Positions 24,701 through 34,939 of a stretch of DNA of 64,000 bases are shown here, one piece after another; the stretch's first letter is position 1, and the number at the start of each line of letters is the position of its first letter. A program made the position numbers and the translations under genes. The notes below the pieces were generated by a model. The model made no database searches and had not been told where the DNA came from. It saw nothing but the letters and a program-made list of their open reading frames with translations. Source of the DNA: Catonia carolina. Its lineage: Eukaryota; Arthropoda; Insecta; Hemiptera; Achilidae. The stretch spans positions 47,616,727-47,680,726 of the forward strand of contig JAQMRL010000007.1 in the NCBI GenBank assembly GCA_035578175.1, read 5' to 3'.

Positions 24701-27700
24701 AGGGGGGGCAGAGGTTAGAATATTATAAAGCAAATTACAAAAGATGTATGGTGTTACATGTATGTAGATATGAAACGACTTGCGCAAGATAGAACAGCTT
24801 GGAGAACTGCATTAAACCAGTCAAGACACTGATTACAAAAAAATATTGTTTACTCATGATTAAACGAAGGTTACAGTTTTCATTATTTACATTATTAAGA
24901 GAACGTCGGATGAGTGTTTCACACCAGATTTTTTTTAGTAGCAATCAAAACCTTTGATAAGAAATTTTTAATATTAATTACAAATTTACAACAATCTGTG
25001 TTTATTTATGAAACTAAAATATTTCTATTTCAGAGTGGCGACTGGAAATCCTGTAGTGTTTACCCTTTCTCCTCCTGAATGTTATATGGAAATAAGGTAT
25101 GGTTATGGAACTGCTGGAAATAGAGTGGGAGGACCAGTTCGTGTAGGTGACCCTTTGACACTCATTATTTACATGCGCAGTAAATATGGTAAGTATTTTT
25201 GGTTTCTTATTATTCATAAATTATGTTGCGTTAATATACGTTTAAAAATTAAGTTAAATGCAAAGTTCAATGAACTTTTATTGTCTCAATTTTTTCTATT
25301 AAGGGCAGCAGAACAGCTTAAATCAGCCCTAGTACGCTACAATAGAATTAATTAGATAAAAATATTGCCAAAACCATGTTCATCACAAAAACATAAATTA
25401 TAAGATTATTTATTAAAACTTATGTATACAAAACACATACCTATACGATACTCTTAAAAGTACACATACTCGAACTTACTGTAATCGTATGTTTTATCTT
25501 TTAACACATTCACAACTTCAAGTTACCACATATACCGAGATATATGACTTGCCAAAATTTGAAATTTAGGGATTGGGAAGGTTGAGCTACTGCACAAATT
25601 GTAAAAAAGTGGCTGACTAAGCATTCATTTCGAGTGGTCAAAGGTAACTGAGCAAAATAAAAATGTGAAAGAATGTTTGTAGGACATTATGACATTCACC
25701 CTGTTACTCAGTTGTTCTATTATCTCAGTCAGAGTCTTCTTTTCCGATATTAGTACTGAAAGTAATTTCAAGGAAATTTTTTTGGAAAATTAATTGTTTC
25801 TTTAATTCCAGTAGTTATGTCTCAACATATCAGTTACGTCAGTTATGTCTTACTGCGTAAAGGTCATCTGATCCTACATGATACTTTATAAAATAATATT
25901 TTAAAAATTTCAAATTGTAAAAAATTTTTTTTGTTTTTGTTTTTATTAAAAAAGCTGGCTAAAGGATGTCACAGTAATATTATTTCAATTTAAATTAAGT
26001 TATTTTGTGATTTTAAATTAAAATAAATATATTGTGAATAAATAAATTTATTAAAATTATTCATAAAACTACACTTGTTTTTTTTATGAAAATATGAAAA
26101 TTGATTTTAATATTTCTGGGTGAAATTAATTTTAATTTTAATTCAAAATCACATGAAGTAAGTCTTTTGTTGAATATTGAGAAGTTAAAAAAAAATTGGT
26201 ATAATATTTATTTTTTAGAAATATGGTAGGCTAAGTGTTGTATAATATTTTATTATTTTGAAAAATTTTATTGTATTATATTTTAAGATTATTATAAATT
26301 AAACTGTTATTAATACTAATATTTGTAAATGAAATTATGTACAGAAATAAAGAAAAAAGAAAAAAACACGTTAACCAGGACAGCCATTTCTATCACTAAT
26401 TAATTACAAAATGTCTGATTTTCTTCACAAAATGTTAATTTTCACAATTCAACAGTTTGAACTCTCTTTTATAGAATTAACTAACAATTTGTAAAATAAC
26501 AGAAACCATGAAGAATAGCTAATTTGAATTACAAACTATGTACATAAATACTAAACTGAAAACTTTGCCAATAATTACATAATTATTAGTAGGCTGTTCA
26601 CAAAATACAAAAAATACAAACACCATCGAGTGAGTTATCACATTTGTGATAAGGCCGTTAGGAACTAGAATATTTAAAAATAATTTAAACAAATATAAAT
26701 TACTGTACTAATGTACTATATTGGATGATTACTAATTTTTCTTTTTATTGTAACTAGTCTTAGATTAGTAAAAATTTCAGAAAGTTAAATTTACCAAAGT
26801 GCAGCTTTGTAGCTACTCTGACTTATAATATACTTACATATAGGCCTAATCATTTAGAAATGGACAAAATTTCACTAATTAGTTATAAAATGTCTGATTT
26901 TCTTCACAAAATGTTAATTTTCACAATTCATCAGTTTGAACTCTTATTTATAGAATTAATTGTTGTTGTTTAGGTCAACAGCTGAAAGGCTGGTTTGAAC
27001 CTCTAGAGGTTTTACTAAGTAAAACGAGGAGGGAGGTGGTTTACTAATGCCTTCCTCACTGAGTACGAAAATATCCTATGCTTATCAGTATATCAGGTTC
27101 TCCAAAAATTATCTACTCTGCACCCTGCAAATGACACCTTCACTTCATTCACAACAGGGTCTGTTTGTATAATGAAGTTCTTTACTTTCTGAGGAGATAA
27201 CTTGGAACTTCTAGTGTCTTTTACACCTCTACCTCTTCTGTTCTTAAATAGTTCATAATTGGTTGACCATGTGATAAGAAATAGAACTATTTTTTGCAGC
27301 CCTGGAACTAGCAGATCGAGTGCAAATAATTTAACACTTCACCTGCCTGTTATAAGTGTATATAGAATTAATTAACAATTGTAAAATAACAGAAACAATA
27401 AAAGAATAGCTGATTTGAATTGAAATCTATGTACATGAATACTAAACTGAAAACTTTGAAAAATTATAAGATTATAATAATAAAATTATAATTATAAAAT
27501 TAATTACAAAATAATAAGTAGGCTGTACACAAAATACAAAAACAAACAGCATCGAGTGAAGTATCACATTAGTTATTTGAGTTCATTTTTTATTGTGAGG
27601 TATCACAGATATTATTTATTGATAAAATTTATAAGAAATATACAAAAGAAATTTACAAATCAACAATATTATTAATCTTATTTTCTAAAAAGACTACAAA

Positions 27701-30700
27701 TTTCTTATTTTCTAATATGCCGTACTCTTATTTTCTAAAATAAGATATTCTTTTTTTATAAAACAAATCAAAATTTTACAAGATAATTATTAAAATATTC
27801 TCTATGAAATTATTTAGAGCAGCAGTGTTGAAAATGAATTACTGTTTTGATCACCAAACTTTGATGAAAGGGACCAAAAAAAACATTGCTCTAATTTTGT
27901 AAGCAGAAACAGATTTTGTTATATTTATTATTAATACTAGAATTATAATTCTGGTTATTTTATTTTTAGATGGATTTGATATTGTTGTAAATGACTGTTA
28001 CGCCCACAATGGTGCAAACAAAAGGATACAACTTATTGATCAGTACGGGTAAGTATTACTTACTAAAAATTACTCATTAAATTGGTCAGTTGAGAAAGAT
28101 TTAATTCTTCTTTAAATTGAAGTAAACCATAGAAAAGTAAGCTTCATCCATGTCATTCCTTGACTCGAACTTATTAACAGTTTAAAGTTGACAAAATTAT
28201 AGAACAGAAAAAATTAAAACAATATTGTTCATGTTGGTTAAATGTACATACTTGATTAAATGGAGCTGTGAAGTAGCTTAAGTCAGACATACCTACTCAA
28301 TATTAAAATGAGTAATCTAGTAAGTGGTAGGGTGGCTTTAAAGTTACTACAATACTTACTCAGAATGGGTGATATTTAACTCTAATAATTATAAAATAAG
28401 TTCCCACTGAAAAAATGAAAAAAAATTGTTTTAAAACGGTTTTAAATTGGTGTATTATTTATAACTTTACAAATTAATAATATTGTTAATACTTTCTTGA
28501 ACTCACAGTTTGAGTTATGCAGAAACTGTTTTGATTCAAACACATGACCTAATAAGTAAAACTGATCTGATATTAAGCTCTGGTTTTTTAGGTGTCCAGT
28601 TGATGACAAGTTAATTAGCAGATTCCGAGGATCATGGTCTGAAAGCGGTGTTTTCGAAACTCAAGTTTTTGCCTATATGAAAACATTCCGTTTCACAGGT
28701 TCACCGGCTCTTTATATAGAATGTGATGTCAGAATGTGTCATGGCCGTTGTCCGGTAAGTAAAAAAAATCAAAATACATTTTTATACATTCATTTATATA
28801 ATTATCTGTATGTTTGAACGTTTGAATAAAAATTAAAATGTGAACAGTGAAATTGCAAACTTTTAGTTCATCTATTATCTTATGTTGAAAAATATTGAAA
28901 TTTTATGTTGTTTCCTGACATAATGAACTGCATTAACACCTGAGGACAGCTTATGTCTCTTGGGTCTCAAATGGAACTCTAATGGGATTCAACTAATGGC
29001 TCTCAGACCTCACTATACTTTTGCATTTCTATACGTGTTACGAGTATTTCTTTGCTGACGGTTAGCAGTGTTTCTTTTCGTCAGACTTTGCAAATATTTA
29101 CTCAGTTCTATAGCGAAGATCATTTTAAGATATTGGCTCTCAGTTATTTTTTTCTCAATTTTGAAATTGTCAGTTCGTTTGATATTTCTATTACCGTTTT
29201 AAACAGTTTTTGTTTTCCAATTAGGATTTTAATATTAATTAAGCCTTTGTTTTAACAAAAGAAAAACAGATAAGCGTGATAAAATACTTCTTTTTGTATT
29301 ACAAAAAATATAAATAAAAGTCCCATATTAAACCTGATTGGTTCCTGGTAACGGAGAACAACTGAGAGGTGTCAAGCCTCAGAATTGGTGCGAACTGGTT
29401 GTCACATGATTGACCTACAACTTTTTAATTCACATGTAGCGTTCAATGATTTAAAAACTGGCTTAGGGTGTTGTGCAGTGAGAATCCGTGGAAACACAAC
29501 TTCTATATTATTTTCTTGCTAAAAATTAATAAATATTAAGAAAACATTAATTTAATCATATTAACCGTTGGCCTATTAATCATTCCCACAATGGAATGTG
29601 ATTGCACCCCTGGTGTTACTGAATTTAATTAATAAATGTTTGTCTGTTAGCTATTTAAAACAAATGCTTATGCTTTTATCAGCAATTTGTATCACTTAAT
29701 TTTTATAAAATGATAGAGCATGATCTCTTCAGACATCAGGTTAATAAATCAGTTCCATATTAAAACTGACTATTCCTACAAACAAGATACCCCGCAATTG
29801 AAAAATTATGTTTAAATTTAATTTATTTATATGCCAGTATTGCAATTGTAAGGTTATTGAACTGTAATAGGTATTATTTCTCTACCACTTTTTATCTTTT
29901 GTTTTTTAGAGTCAACCTTGTCATTGGAGAAATGCAAAAAGTGTAGCCAAAAGATCAATTGAAGAAGCTATGACTCCAGTACCATTGTCACAAAATATTA
30001 ATCTTTTCCAGTCACTTCGTGTTTTGCAAGAAGGAGAGGGACCTGAAGAAGCTGCACTTACAAATGGTATGAATTAATACTAAGTGTATACATTTTTTTT
30101 AAATTTTCTGTTTATTTAAAGTTGCATCAACAGCTTGGTCATTACGATAACTTTGGGTTAAGAGACTGAGGTTTTAAATGTAATAATAATTTTCTAGAAC
30201 TTGCCCATGAATTGAAACTGGGAACATTTTCCCTGTAATATGCTAACTGAGCCACATAGTTTCTTTTAATAACAGATAATTGCGTACCAGGTTGGTAAAT
30301 GGCAAGGTAAAAACACCACTTCTAATTTTACTTAACAAAAGCTTTCAGATTTCAAACCAAAGTTTTGTTTGTTTTTCCTTCTCTTCCACTCTTCGTAATA
30401 CTTTTAAATTCCTCAATTTTTTGATCTATTTGATATCCTTTAATTGTCTCTGTACCCAATGTCAAAAGCCGTTAGACTTTAATTTTTTTCTCTTCTTTAC
30501 CAGTAAGATGAAAAACAAAAATAAAATTTCCTTACAGTCTACATTTCAATAGATATTAAATAAAATATTATACTATAATATTTAACATAATATTTTACTA
30601 AAAGTTTCCTTCAGGTTTAATTCTACCTTGCTACTCAGTAAGTTTTTCTTTCTATTATTCACTCATTCCTTCATTCATTCCTATTCTTGTTATTATCAAA

Positions 30701-32862
30701 GTTTCTGTAATTTTCAGTTAGCATCTTTCCTAGGTACATGTATTAATTTACTTGTTCAATTTTTCCTTTTTTTGTAAAGATATTCATTAATTTATTGTTT
30801 CCTATCAAATTACCTTGGTTTGTTAACGTTTATTTTAATACCATATTCTGTAATCACATTCTCTAGTTTAGAAGTAATATATAGGTGTATATATAGGTGT
30901 ATTATATATTATATAATACAAATTTATTTTTTATCAAACATTTAATGTAATTTTTATCTGCCATATTATAACTGTTACTAATATATAGTTTTATAAAACC
31001 ACCAAATTACGGTATACACTCACCGATAGCTCTATTAAGGACTTTGGTATTTTTTAACATACCATCAGTATTTTTGCAATATTCCCTTACATAGTCAAAT
31101 ATTAAAACTTTATTTCTTCACTATGGCAGATAAAAATAAATTGATTTATCAAATTCAAATATTAAATAGCCTTACCAACTTAACTAAATCATCATACTCA
31201 ACCTGTGTATTCATTAATTTTTTTAATTTTCATATTTTTAATACAGGGCCATTTCATGACAAAATCAACACACTTTAAATCAAAATTTTACCTCACCATT
31301 TCACATTTTAATTAAATTTGGTACATAGTAATGCCCAATAGACTAATAAAAATACAAAATTTTATTACGTTTTACCCACCTATTTTAGAAATATGGCTGT
31401 TTTCAAAAATCGGTGAAACTCACACAACGGCCAATGTTTTAAATATTAATAGCTCTTCTATAAGCTAGAAATATGGAAGGGGTGTCATTTCGCAGTTTGT
31501 AAATGCCTTAGATAATTTTAATTGTGTTTACCGGCTTGAACTTGATCTAGCACAGTTCTTTTTTTGCCAATATACGTACATAATTTGTATAGAAAATTGA
31601 AATTTAATCATTAATCACCTTTGTTCTAAACTATTTTTACAATGAACCTATTACCCTCCCAGTTTGATATTTGATAAACAATTTAACATTAATAATATAA
31701 CCTCTGTCCTAATTTTTTTGAATATTTTTGAAGGTATGTTTTTCAAAATTTGAAATTCAATTTTTATTTTTGAATTTAAAAAATTTTTTCTCAAAACATA
31801 TAGTGCTTTATATGTATGTCGTAGTAAATAGGATTAAAACTTTACAAAATGACACCCCTTCCATGTTTCTAGCTTAGTTAGAAGGAGAGATATTAATATT
31901 TAAAACGTTGACCATTGTGTAATTTTTTTACCAATTTGGAAAAATTTGTGTAGCCATATTTTCAAAATGGAAGGTTAATATAATAAAATTTTGTATTTTC
32001 TTTAGTCTATATGAGCATTCCCTATTTACAAAATTTCATTAATATCTGAAACGGTGAGATAAAATGGGTGTGTTGATCTGAAAAGGATAACCCTGTAATA
32101 TTTTTCCAGAATATAAATTTTGTTATAATTATAGTTATTACTAAATTTTTTGTACATTACTGTTGTTATAATGTTTATTACTTTCTCTTGCCTTATATTA
32201 TAAGGAAGGCAAGTGTTGTTTTAGGTTGATATTTTAAAATCATGCTTTTTCCAGAGGTACTCATTTTCAGGCACCCTATACCCAAAAAAAAACACGTTTT
32301 TAGCGACATGTTGAGAGTTGAAATTTATGTTAGGTGATCTGACATGAACATTATTTTTTCATGTGATTTTACATTAGAAAATATTCTATTGCCTCTTTTT
32401 ATTTAAGAAGTTTCTGAGAAGCATTTTTTGAACAATCTGGTGGTTTACCTATTACTTATGTAAATTTGAAGTAGCGCCAGTAATATTATAAGTTATATTG
32501 TATAAAAATTTTGGGGAATTAATTATTATGTAAATAGAAGCTTAGGAAGAGAAAATAGTTTCACATTTTTGACAGATTGGTTATTATTTTGATGAATGAA
32601 TTACATATTTATACTTAACAAATTTTTTATTTTTTTAGGAACTGTTGGAAGCAGTGAACATCAGAATCCTTATTCGGTTTGTATGAGATCAGGACTTTTA
32701 GCTTCTCTTCTTGCATTTGGCTCAACATTATTATGCATCTTAAGTCTAGCATTAACTGTTATGTGCTACCGCGCAAGACGTCTAACGAAAGTTGTCGATG
32801 AGCCTCAACTCAGTACACCACCTCCACGCTGCTTTTTAACGCACAAAGGACGAATCAACTGA
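15646..32862 (+). CDS. ZP-domain transmembrane protein (apical matrix/cuticle type), 8 exons, 5' end missing
   Basis: The exons are 15646-15799, 21244-21461, 23330-23466, 25034-25188, 27970-28048, 28592-28754, 29910-30066 and 32639-32862. They total 1287 nt and join in phase with no internal stop, giving 428 residues plus a stop. Residues 1-51 are a pre-ZP segment. ZP-N starts at C57 (ECQDDYMKIRIGFNGSF) with C57, C87, C107 and C152. ZP-C follows with C186, C231, C249, C292, C297, C301 and C306. N69 and N91 sit in glycosylation sequons. AKR at 315-317 is a candidate dibasic cleavage site, residues 373-397 form one membrane helix, and about 30 residues lie in the cytoplasm. By family, such proteins polymerise in the apical extracellular matrix and cuticle of insect epithelia. 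The start codon and signal peptide are not found. The exact orthologue is not certain, so no symbol is given. Confidence 0.93.
16331..16426 (-). repeat. tRNA-like SINE remnant
   Basis: Read on the minus strand, 'ggtttaatggtaaag' resembles box A and 'gtggttcaaatcc' resembles box B. They are ~70 bases apart, too far for a simple tRNA without an intron. A tRNA-derived SINE is likelier than a tRNA gene. Confidence 0.4.
18325..18450 (-). repeat. tRNA-like SINE remnant
   Basis: The minus strand has a box B-like 'gtagttcgtatcccacc' and, ~60 bases upstream, 'ggtgaacacgggtgtcgg'. No cloverleaf can be completed. Confidence 0.35.
19760..20152 (+). mobile_element. SINE-like element S, full-length copy in intron 1
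   Basis: A 393-bp copy starting near 'aacagacaggtggagtgt' and ending 'ggcctaaacaac'. It is flanked by a perfect 12-bp target duplication, ATATACTTACAT (19748-19759 and 20153-20164). The sharp 5' start, triplet 3' end and long target duplication mark it as a retroposon mobilised in trans. The 3' 'gaggaaggcaatggtaaacc' segment resembles RTE-type LINE tails, so a partner LINE of that clade is plausible. Confidence 0.85.
20315..20628 (-). mobile_element. Repeat X, copy 5 (terminal part)
   Basis: Reverse-strand fragment covering the hairpin end ('gtatagggcaagagaaat'), the CA-rich tract and the following block, then broken. Confidence 0.65.
20696..21041 (+). mobile_element. Repeat X, copy 6 (internally deleted)
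   Basis: Both ends are present (ACTTTCTCTTGCC at 20696, 'cattggcaagataaagttgtg' near 21000), but the middle from about 20752 jumps straight to the second internal unit. Ends kept and middle lost is typical of non-autonomous derivatives. Confidence 0.7.
21244..21461 (+). CDS. ZP gene, exon carrying most of ZP-N
   Basis: Codes for residues 52-124, from HIEAECQDDYMK to EDARKNPA. Contains C57, C87 and C107 and both N-glycosylation sequons. Acceptor TTTTAG, donor GTAAGA. The frame remains open past the donor for ~65 bases. Confidence 0.93.
21462..23329 (+). other. ZP gene intron 2 (1868 bp)
   Basis: No gene recognised. A less AT-rich block at about 22385-22580 stands out from its surroundings but shows no domain or terminal repeats that I could pair. 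Confidence 0.6.
23330..23466 (+). CDS. ZP gene, exon ending ZP-N
   Basis: Codes for residues 125-169 plus two bases (KNLMWNTVTVQYNPLIEEEW ... FPFLDV). Contains C152. Acceptor TTACAG, donor GTAAGT. The next exon completes a Glu codon. Confidence 0.93.
23812..24845 (+). mobile_element. LINE, 5'-truncated, with 9-bp target duplication
   Basis: 1034 bp bounded by TTGTTTACT on both sides (23803-23811 and 24846-24854). It holds the 3' part of a non-LTR reverse transcriptase: GCSLSPLLFN (motif B region), LRFANDIVVLAEA (the FADD motif changed to FAND), then FCYLGSKITKG and a C-terminal region in an open frame (24143-24598). Stops and frame changes upstream make it dead. A second copy of the same family lies at 59085-59872. 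Clade not settled. Confidence 0.85.
24143..24598 (+). pseudogene. Reverse-transcriptase C-terminal fragment of the intron 3 LINE
   Basis: The 151-codon open stretch continues from motif C into the thumb-like region (VGEFCYLGS ... AFEMKNSLTTNIYLKIRKN ... YRSEMWVIGAVERKRIEAFE). This matches the C-terminal part of many insect LINE polyproteins (YLGS, then a Y/YG-E-W motif, then an E-F-MWC motif). Not a host exon: it is in an intron and within the transposon borders. Confidence 0.8.
25034..25188 (+). CDS. ZP gene, first ZP-C exon
   Basis: Codes for the shared E170 to Y221, plus one base (VATGNPVVFTLSPPECYMEI ... LTLIIYMRSKY). Contains C186. Acceptor TTTCAG, donor GTAAGT. Confidence 0.93.
26395..27575 (+). 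repeat. Direct duplication of ~250 bp, second copy interrupted
   Basis: Both copies share 'aaaatgtctgattttcttca', 'caaaatgttaattttcacaa', 'taaatactaaactgaaaact' and 'taggctg..cacaaaatac' in order. The second copy is split at 26962-27360 by a SINE-like insert, so the duplication came first or was made from an empty copy. Confidence 0.7.
26962..27360 (-). mobile_element. SINE-like element S, full-length copy in intron 4
   Basis: A 399-bp reverse copy with a perfect 13-bp target duplication, TATAGAATTAATT (26949-26961 and 27361-27373). Minus-strand reading runs from 'aacaggcaggtgaagtgt' to 'gttgacctaaacaacaac'. This copy best fixes both ends of the family. Confidence 0.88.
27970..28048 (+). CDS. 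ZP gene, short ZP-C exon
   Basis: 79 nt coding D222 to Y247 plus two bases (DGFDIVVNDCYAHNGANKRI ...). Contains C231. Too short to stand out as an ORF; found by phase and the highly conserved VNDCYAHNG motif. Confidence 0.93.
28049..28591 (+). other. ZP gene intron 5 (543 bp)
   Basis: Nothing recognised. Donor GTAAGT, acceptor TTTTTAG. Confidence 0.75.
28592..28754 (+). CDS. ZP gene, ZP-C exon
   Basis: Codes for G248 to P302 (GCPVDDKLISRFRGSW ... YIECDVRMCHGRCP). Contains C249, C292, C297 and C301. This is the most conserved stretch of the ZP-C half. Confidence 0.94.
28755..29909 (+). other. ZP gene intron 6 (1155 bp)
   Basis: Nothing recognised; an open frame at 29052-29255 has no domain. 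Confidence 0.7.
29910..30066 (+). CDS. ZP gene, exon with post-ZP linker and cleavage site
   Basis: Codes for S303 to N354 plus one base (SQPCHWRNAKSVAKRSIEEA ... EGPEEAALTN). C306 closes the cysteine set. VAKR ending at 317 is a dibasic site where a furin-type protease could release the ZP domain from its membrane anchor (inference from family behaviour). The donor GTATGA is weaker than the others. Confidence 0.9.
31244..32095. mobile_element. Foldback (inverted-repeat) element with TA target site
   Basis: The ends are CAGGGCCATTTCATGACAAA and, reversed, CAGGGTTATCCTTTTCAGAT, each next to a TA (31242-31243, 32096-32097). The arms pair for ~270 bp with moderate divergence. Shared blocks include 'atcaacacac', 'aatacaaaattttatta', 'acgttttaaatattaata' and 'atggaaggggtgtcatt'. 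No coding. The TA duplication and CAGGG ends fit a Tc1/mariner-superfamily non-autonomous element. Confidence 0.75.
32180..32365 (+). mobile_element. Repeat X, copy 8 (5' fragment)
   Basis: Begins ACTTTCTCTTGCC with its hairpin (CTTGCCTTATATTATAAGGAAGGCAAG). It continues through the 'gttttcaggcaccctat..cccaaaaaa' block and the 'gacatgaacattattttt' block in deleted form. Confidence 0.65.
32639..32862 (+). CDS. ZP gene, last exon with membrane helix
   Basis: Codes for G355 to N428 and a TGA stop at 32860-32862. Contains the ectodomain end (GTVGSSEHQNPYSVCMRSG), one hydrophobic helix at 373-397 followed by the stop-transfer YRARR, and a tail rich in Pro and basic residues (PQLSTPPPRCFLTHKGRIN). 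Acceptor TTTTTTAG. Confidence 0.92.
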
Positions 32863-32925
32863 CTGTTTTTCTATAGTGTGAGTGATAAACATTAAGCGTA
32901 CACATGCAATCTGGTACATAAAAGA

Positions 32926-32931
32926 AATAAA
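32926..32931 (+). other. Candidate polyadenylation signal AATAAA
   Basis: Exact AATAAA 63 bases after the ZP stop codon. Others occur further on in this AT-rich DNA, so the real 3' end is unsure. Confidence 0.35.
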
Positions 32932-33714
32932 CATATTCTAAATAATATATAATTATTAATTCCTAATATTTATAAAGTTAAGGTTCAATAGTGTAAAAAT
33001 TTTGATAGTAATTCATTCTGAATGACTTCAGGATTAATAAAATTATATTATTTAATCTCTACTAGATAGATTTTCCTCTATGTAACTATTAACATCACAA
33101 TTCATTAAATTATTTATTTATTTTAACGTTGAGTTTGAATAAGTGGAATACAAGAGTGTAGCAAGGCTAATCGGAAATAAGTTTGTAAGTTATTTTATAA
33201 ATAAAAATAAAAAATGGTTTTATGAAGCTCAAATATATTAGTTTAATCTATCACATTAACAATATTTAAAACAATTCCTAACTACAAAATCCATCTCTAA
33301 AAAATTTTAAGGTTGTAGCCTACCCGTTTGTAAAAAAATATATTTAATTTTTTACTTATCATATAATAATTTTTAATTTACTCACAAATTAAGGATCATA
33401 ATATAACCACTACATTGGGATATTGGTACAAAATAACATTTTTGTTCTTAAATTTTAATTTAAAGATGGTAGGATTTAAATTCATTCCTTGTAAACACAA
33501 CTTTGCTATTTTCATTTATTTAAATTACTTGTTCTACATTTATGAACATATTCCTATCATTACAAAAAGTGTATTTTTCATTGGCTTCAGGATAGTTTCT
33601 TCCATTATGTAAATATCTTAAAACAGATACTGAAATTATTTAATAAACCTACTAAAAACAATATTGTTAAGGTAATAAAAAACTAATATACATAACCTGA
33701 TTACTAAAAGTAAT

Positions 33715-33865
33715 TCAGCCAGTTGATGTAGTGATCAGCACAACTGGTTTCTTGCCAGTGATCCCAGGTTCATTTCCCTGTCAGGTCATTTGTTCATCTG
33801 TATAAATCACCTCATACCATTACCTACACGCAAGCCAAGGCTTACGTAAGCCTCATCACTCAATT
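33715..33865 (+). repeat. tRNA-derived SINE
   Basis: The head has box A-like 'gtagtgatcagcacaactgg' and box B-like 'caggttcatttcc' about 35 bp apart, then a short body and an A/T tail near 33870. Same head as 13646 and 63495. Confidence 0.6.
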
Positions 33866-34908
33866 AAAAATATAATAAAATGAAAAATAATGCTATAAAT
33901 TATGACTTTTACAAAAGTTAATAATTTGTTTCAGCCGAGCTGATGTAAGATAACGAAGATTATTTATAAAAAACAAATAAAAGATCCTTCATTAAAAGAT
34001 AAAAATTAAATGTTATTTAATTCTCATTTATAAAACAATAAAATTAAATAATACATAACCAACAATTCAAACCCTAAAACAAATGTGTCTCATAGCATAG
34101 TTTTAATCATTTTTTATAGACATTTCAAATAATTTCTCTAAAAGAAATTAATTAATAGCTTCGTTTTAAAGATATTCCACTATTCAAACTCTTTCAAATT
34201 AATTTTATATCTTCGTAACGAATTCATTCCTTTTTATTCGTTCATAGAGGGTTTATAATGCAATAAAATCTGAATAATCAGTTTGGTATTTGATAAAATC
34301 GTCAGATAATTATAATTTACATAATTATTATGAAAATTTTAACAAATTTTTAAAAATATGAACTATGTATTAGTTTTCTGTTAACTTAATACATTTTATT
34401 AATTTAATATTTCTGTGCCTTGATTGTATGTAGGTAAGTAATTGAATCTCGCATAAATGTGTTTTGTGTGTGTCAGTGCGTGTGTCTGTGAGTGAGTATT
34501 TGGTAATCATGAAAAAAAAAATAATGAATTAAAGCAATTACACTGTGATTTGACAGAGTATGAAGAATGCTCATTTGCTAATAAAATAGAGCAAATAATA
34601 ATATAATTTTTAATATAAAAGATACTAATTAATTAATTAATTATTATTAATAATTATTTTAATATTAAAGCTACTCTTCAGAATTCCATTAAATTCATTA
34701 CTTAATTGTTTTATACTTTGGTTGGATTAAGTAATTTGCTTTATTTTAGAGTAGTATACACAATTCCTTCCGAATTATTATTATTTTTTTTATTAAAGAA
34801 GTCAATAATTTGATTTAAATCATACAGTGTCATTTTGTTAGTTTTAAATTATGATTAATCATTTCAAAGCCTGATACCTCATTTTAGTTTTAGCCAATAT
34901 TAAGTTGT

Positions 34909-34939
34909 GCGAAAGAATGTATTAAATACATTCTTTCGC
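34909..34939. repeat. Perfect hairpin, 15-bp arms, 1-base loop
   Basis: GCGAAAGAATGTATT, one A, then the exact reverse complement. No T run or other element next to it. Function unknown. Confidence 0.85.

Larger units (their letters stand above)
23530..24940 (+). mobile_element. Repeat X, copy 7, split by a LINE
   Basis: The left part (about 23530-23811) carries the second internal unit up to 'tttactttgtttact'. The right part (24846-24940) continues with 'catgattaaacgaagg' and the 'gagtgtttcacaccag' end hairpin. Removing the LINE restores the order seen in copies 1 and 6. Confidence 0.7.
23467..25033 (+). other. ZP gene intron 3 (1567 bp)
   Basis: Almost filled by repeat X copy 7, itself split by a truncated LINE. 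Confidence 0.75.
25189..27969 (+). other. ZP gene intron 4 (2781 bp)
   Basis: Contains a ~250-bp direct duplication (about 26395-26645 and 26875-27575). The second copy is split by a reverse SINE-like S element. The rest is AT-rich with nothing recognised. Confidence 0.7.
30067..32638 (+). other. ZP gene intron 7 (2572 bp)
   Basis: Holds an 852-bp foldback element (31244-32095) and a fragment of repeat X (32180-32365). The 30160-30290 area has a weak tRNA-like look on the minus strand ('gtggctcagttagcat'). Confidence 0.7.
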
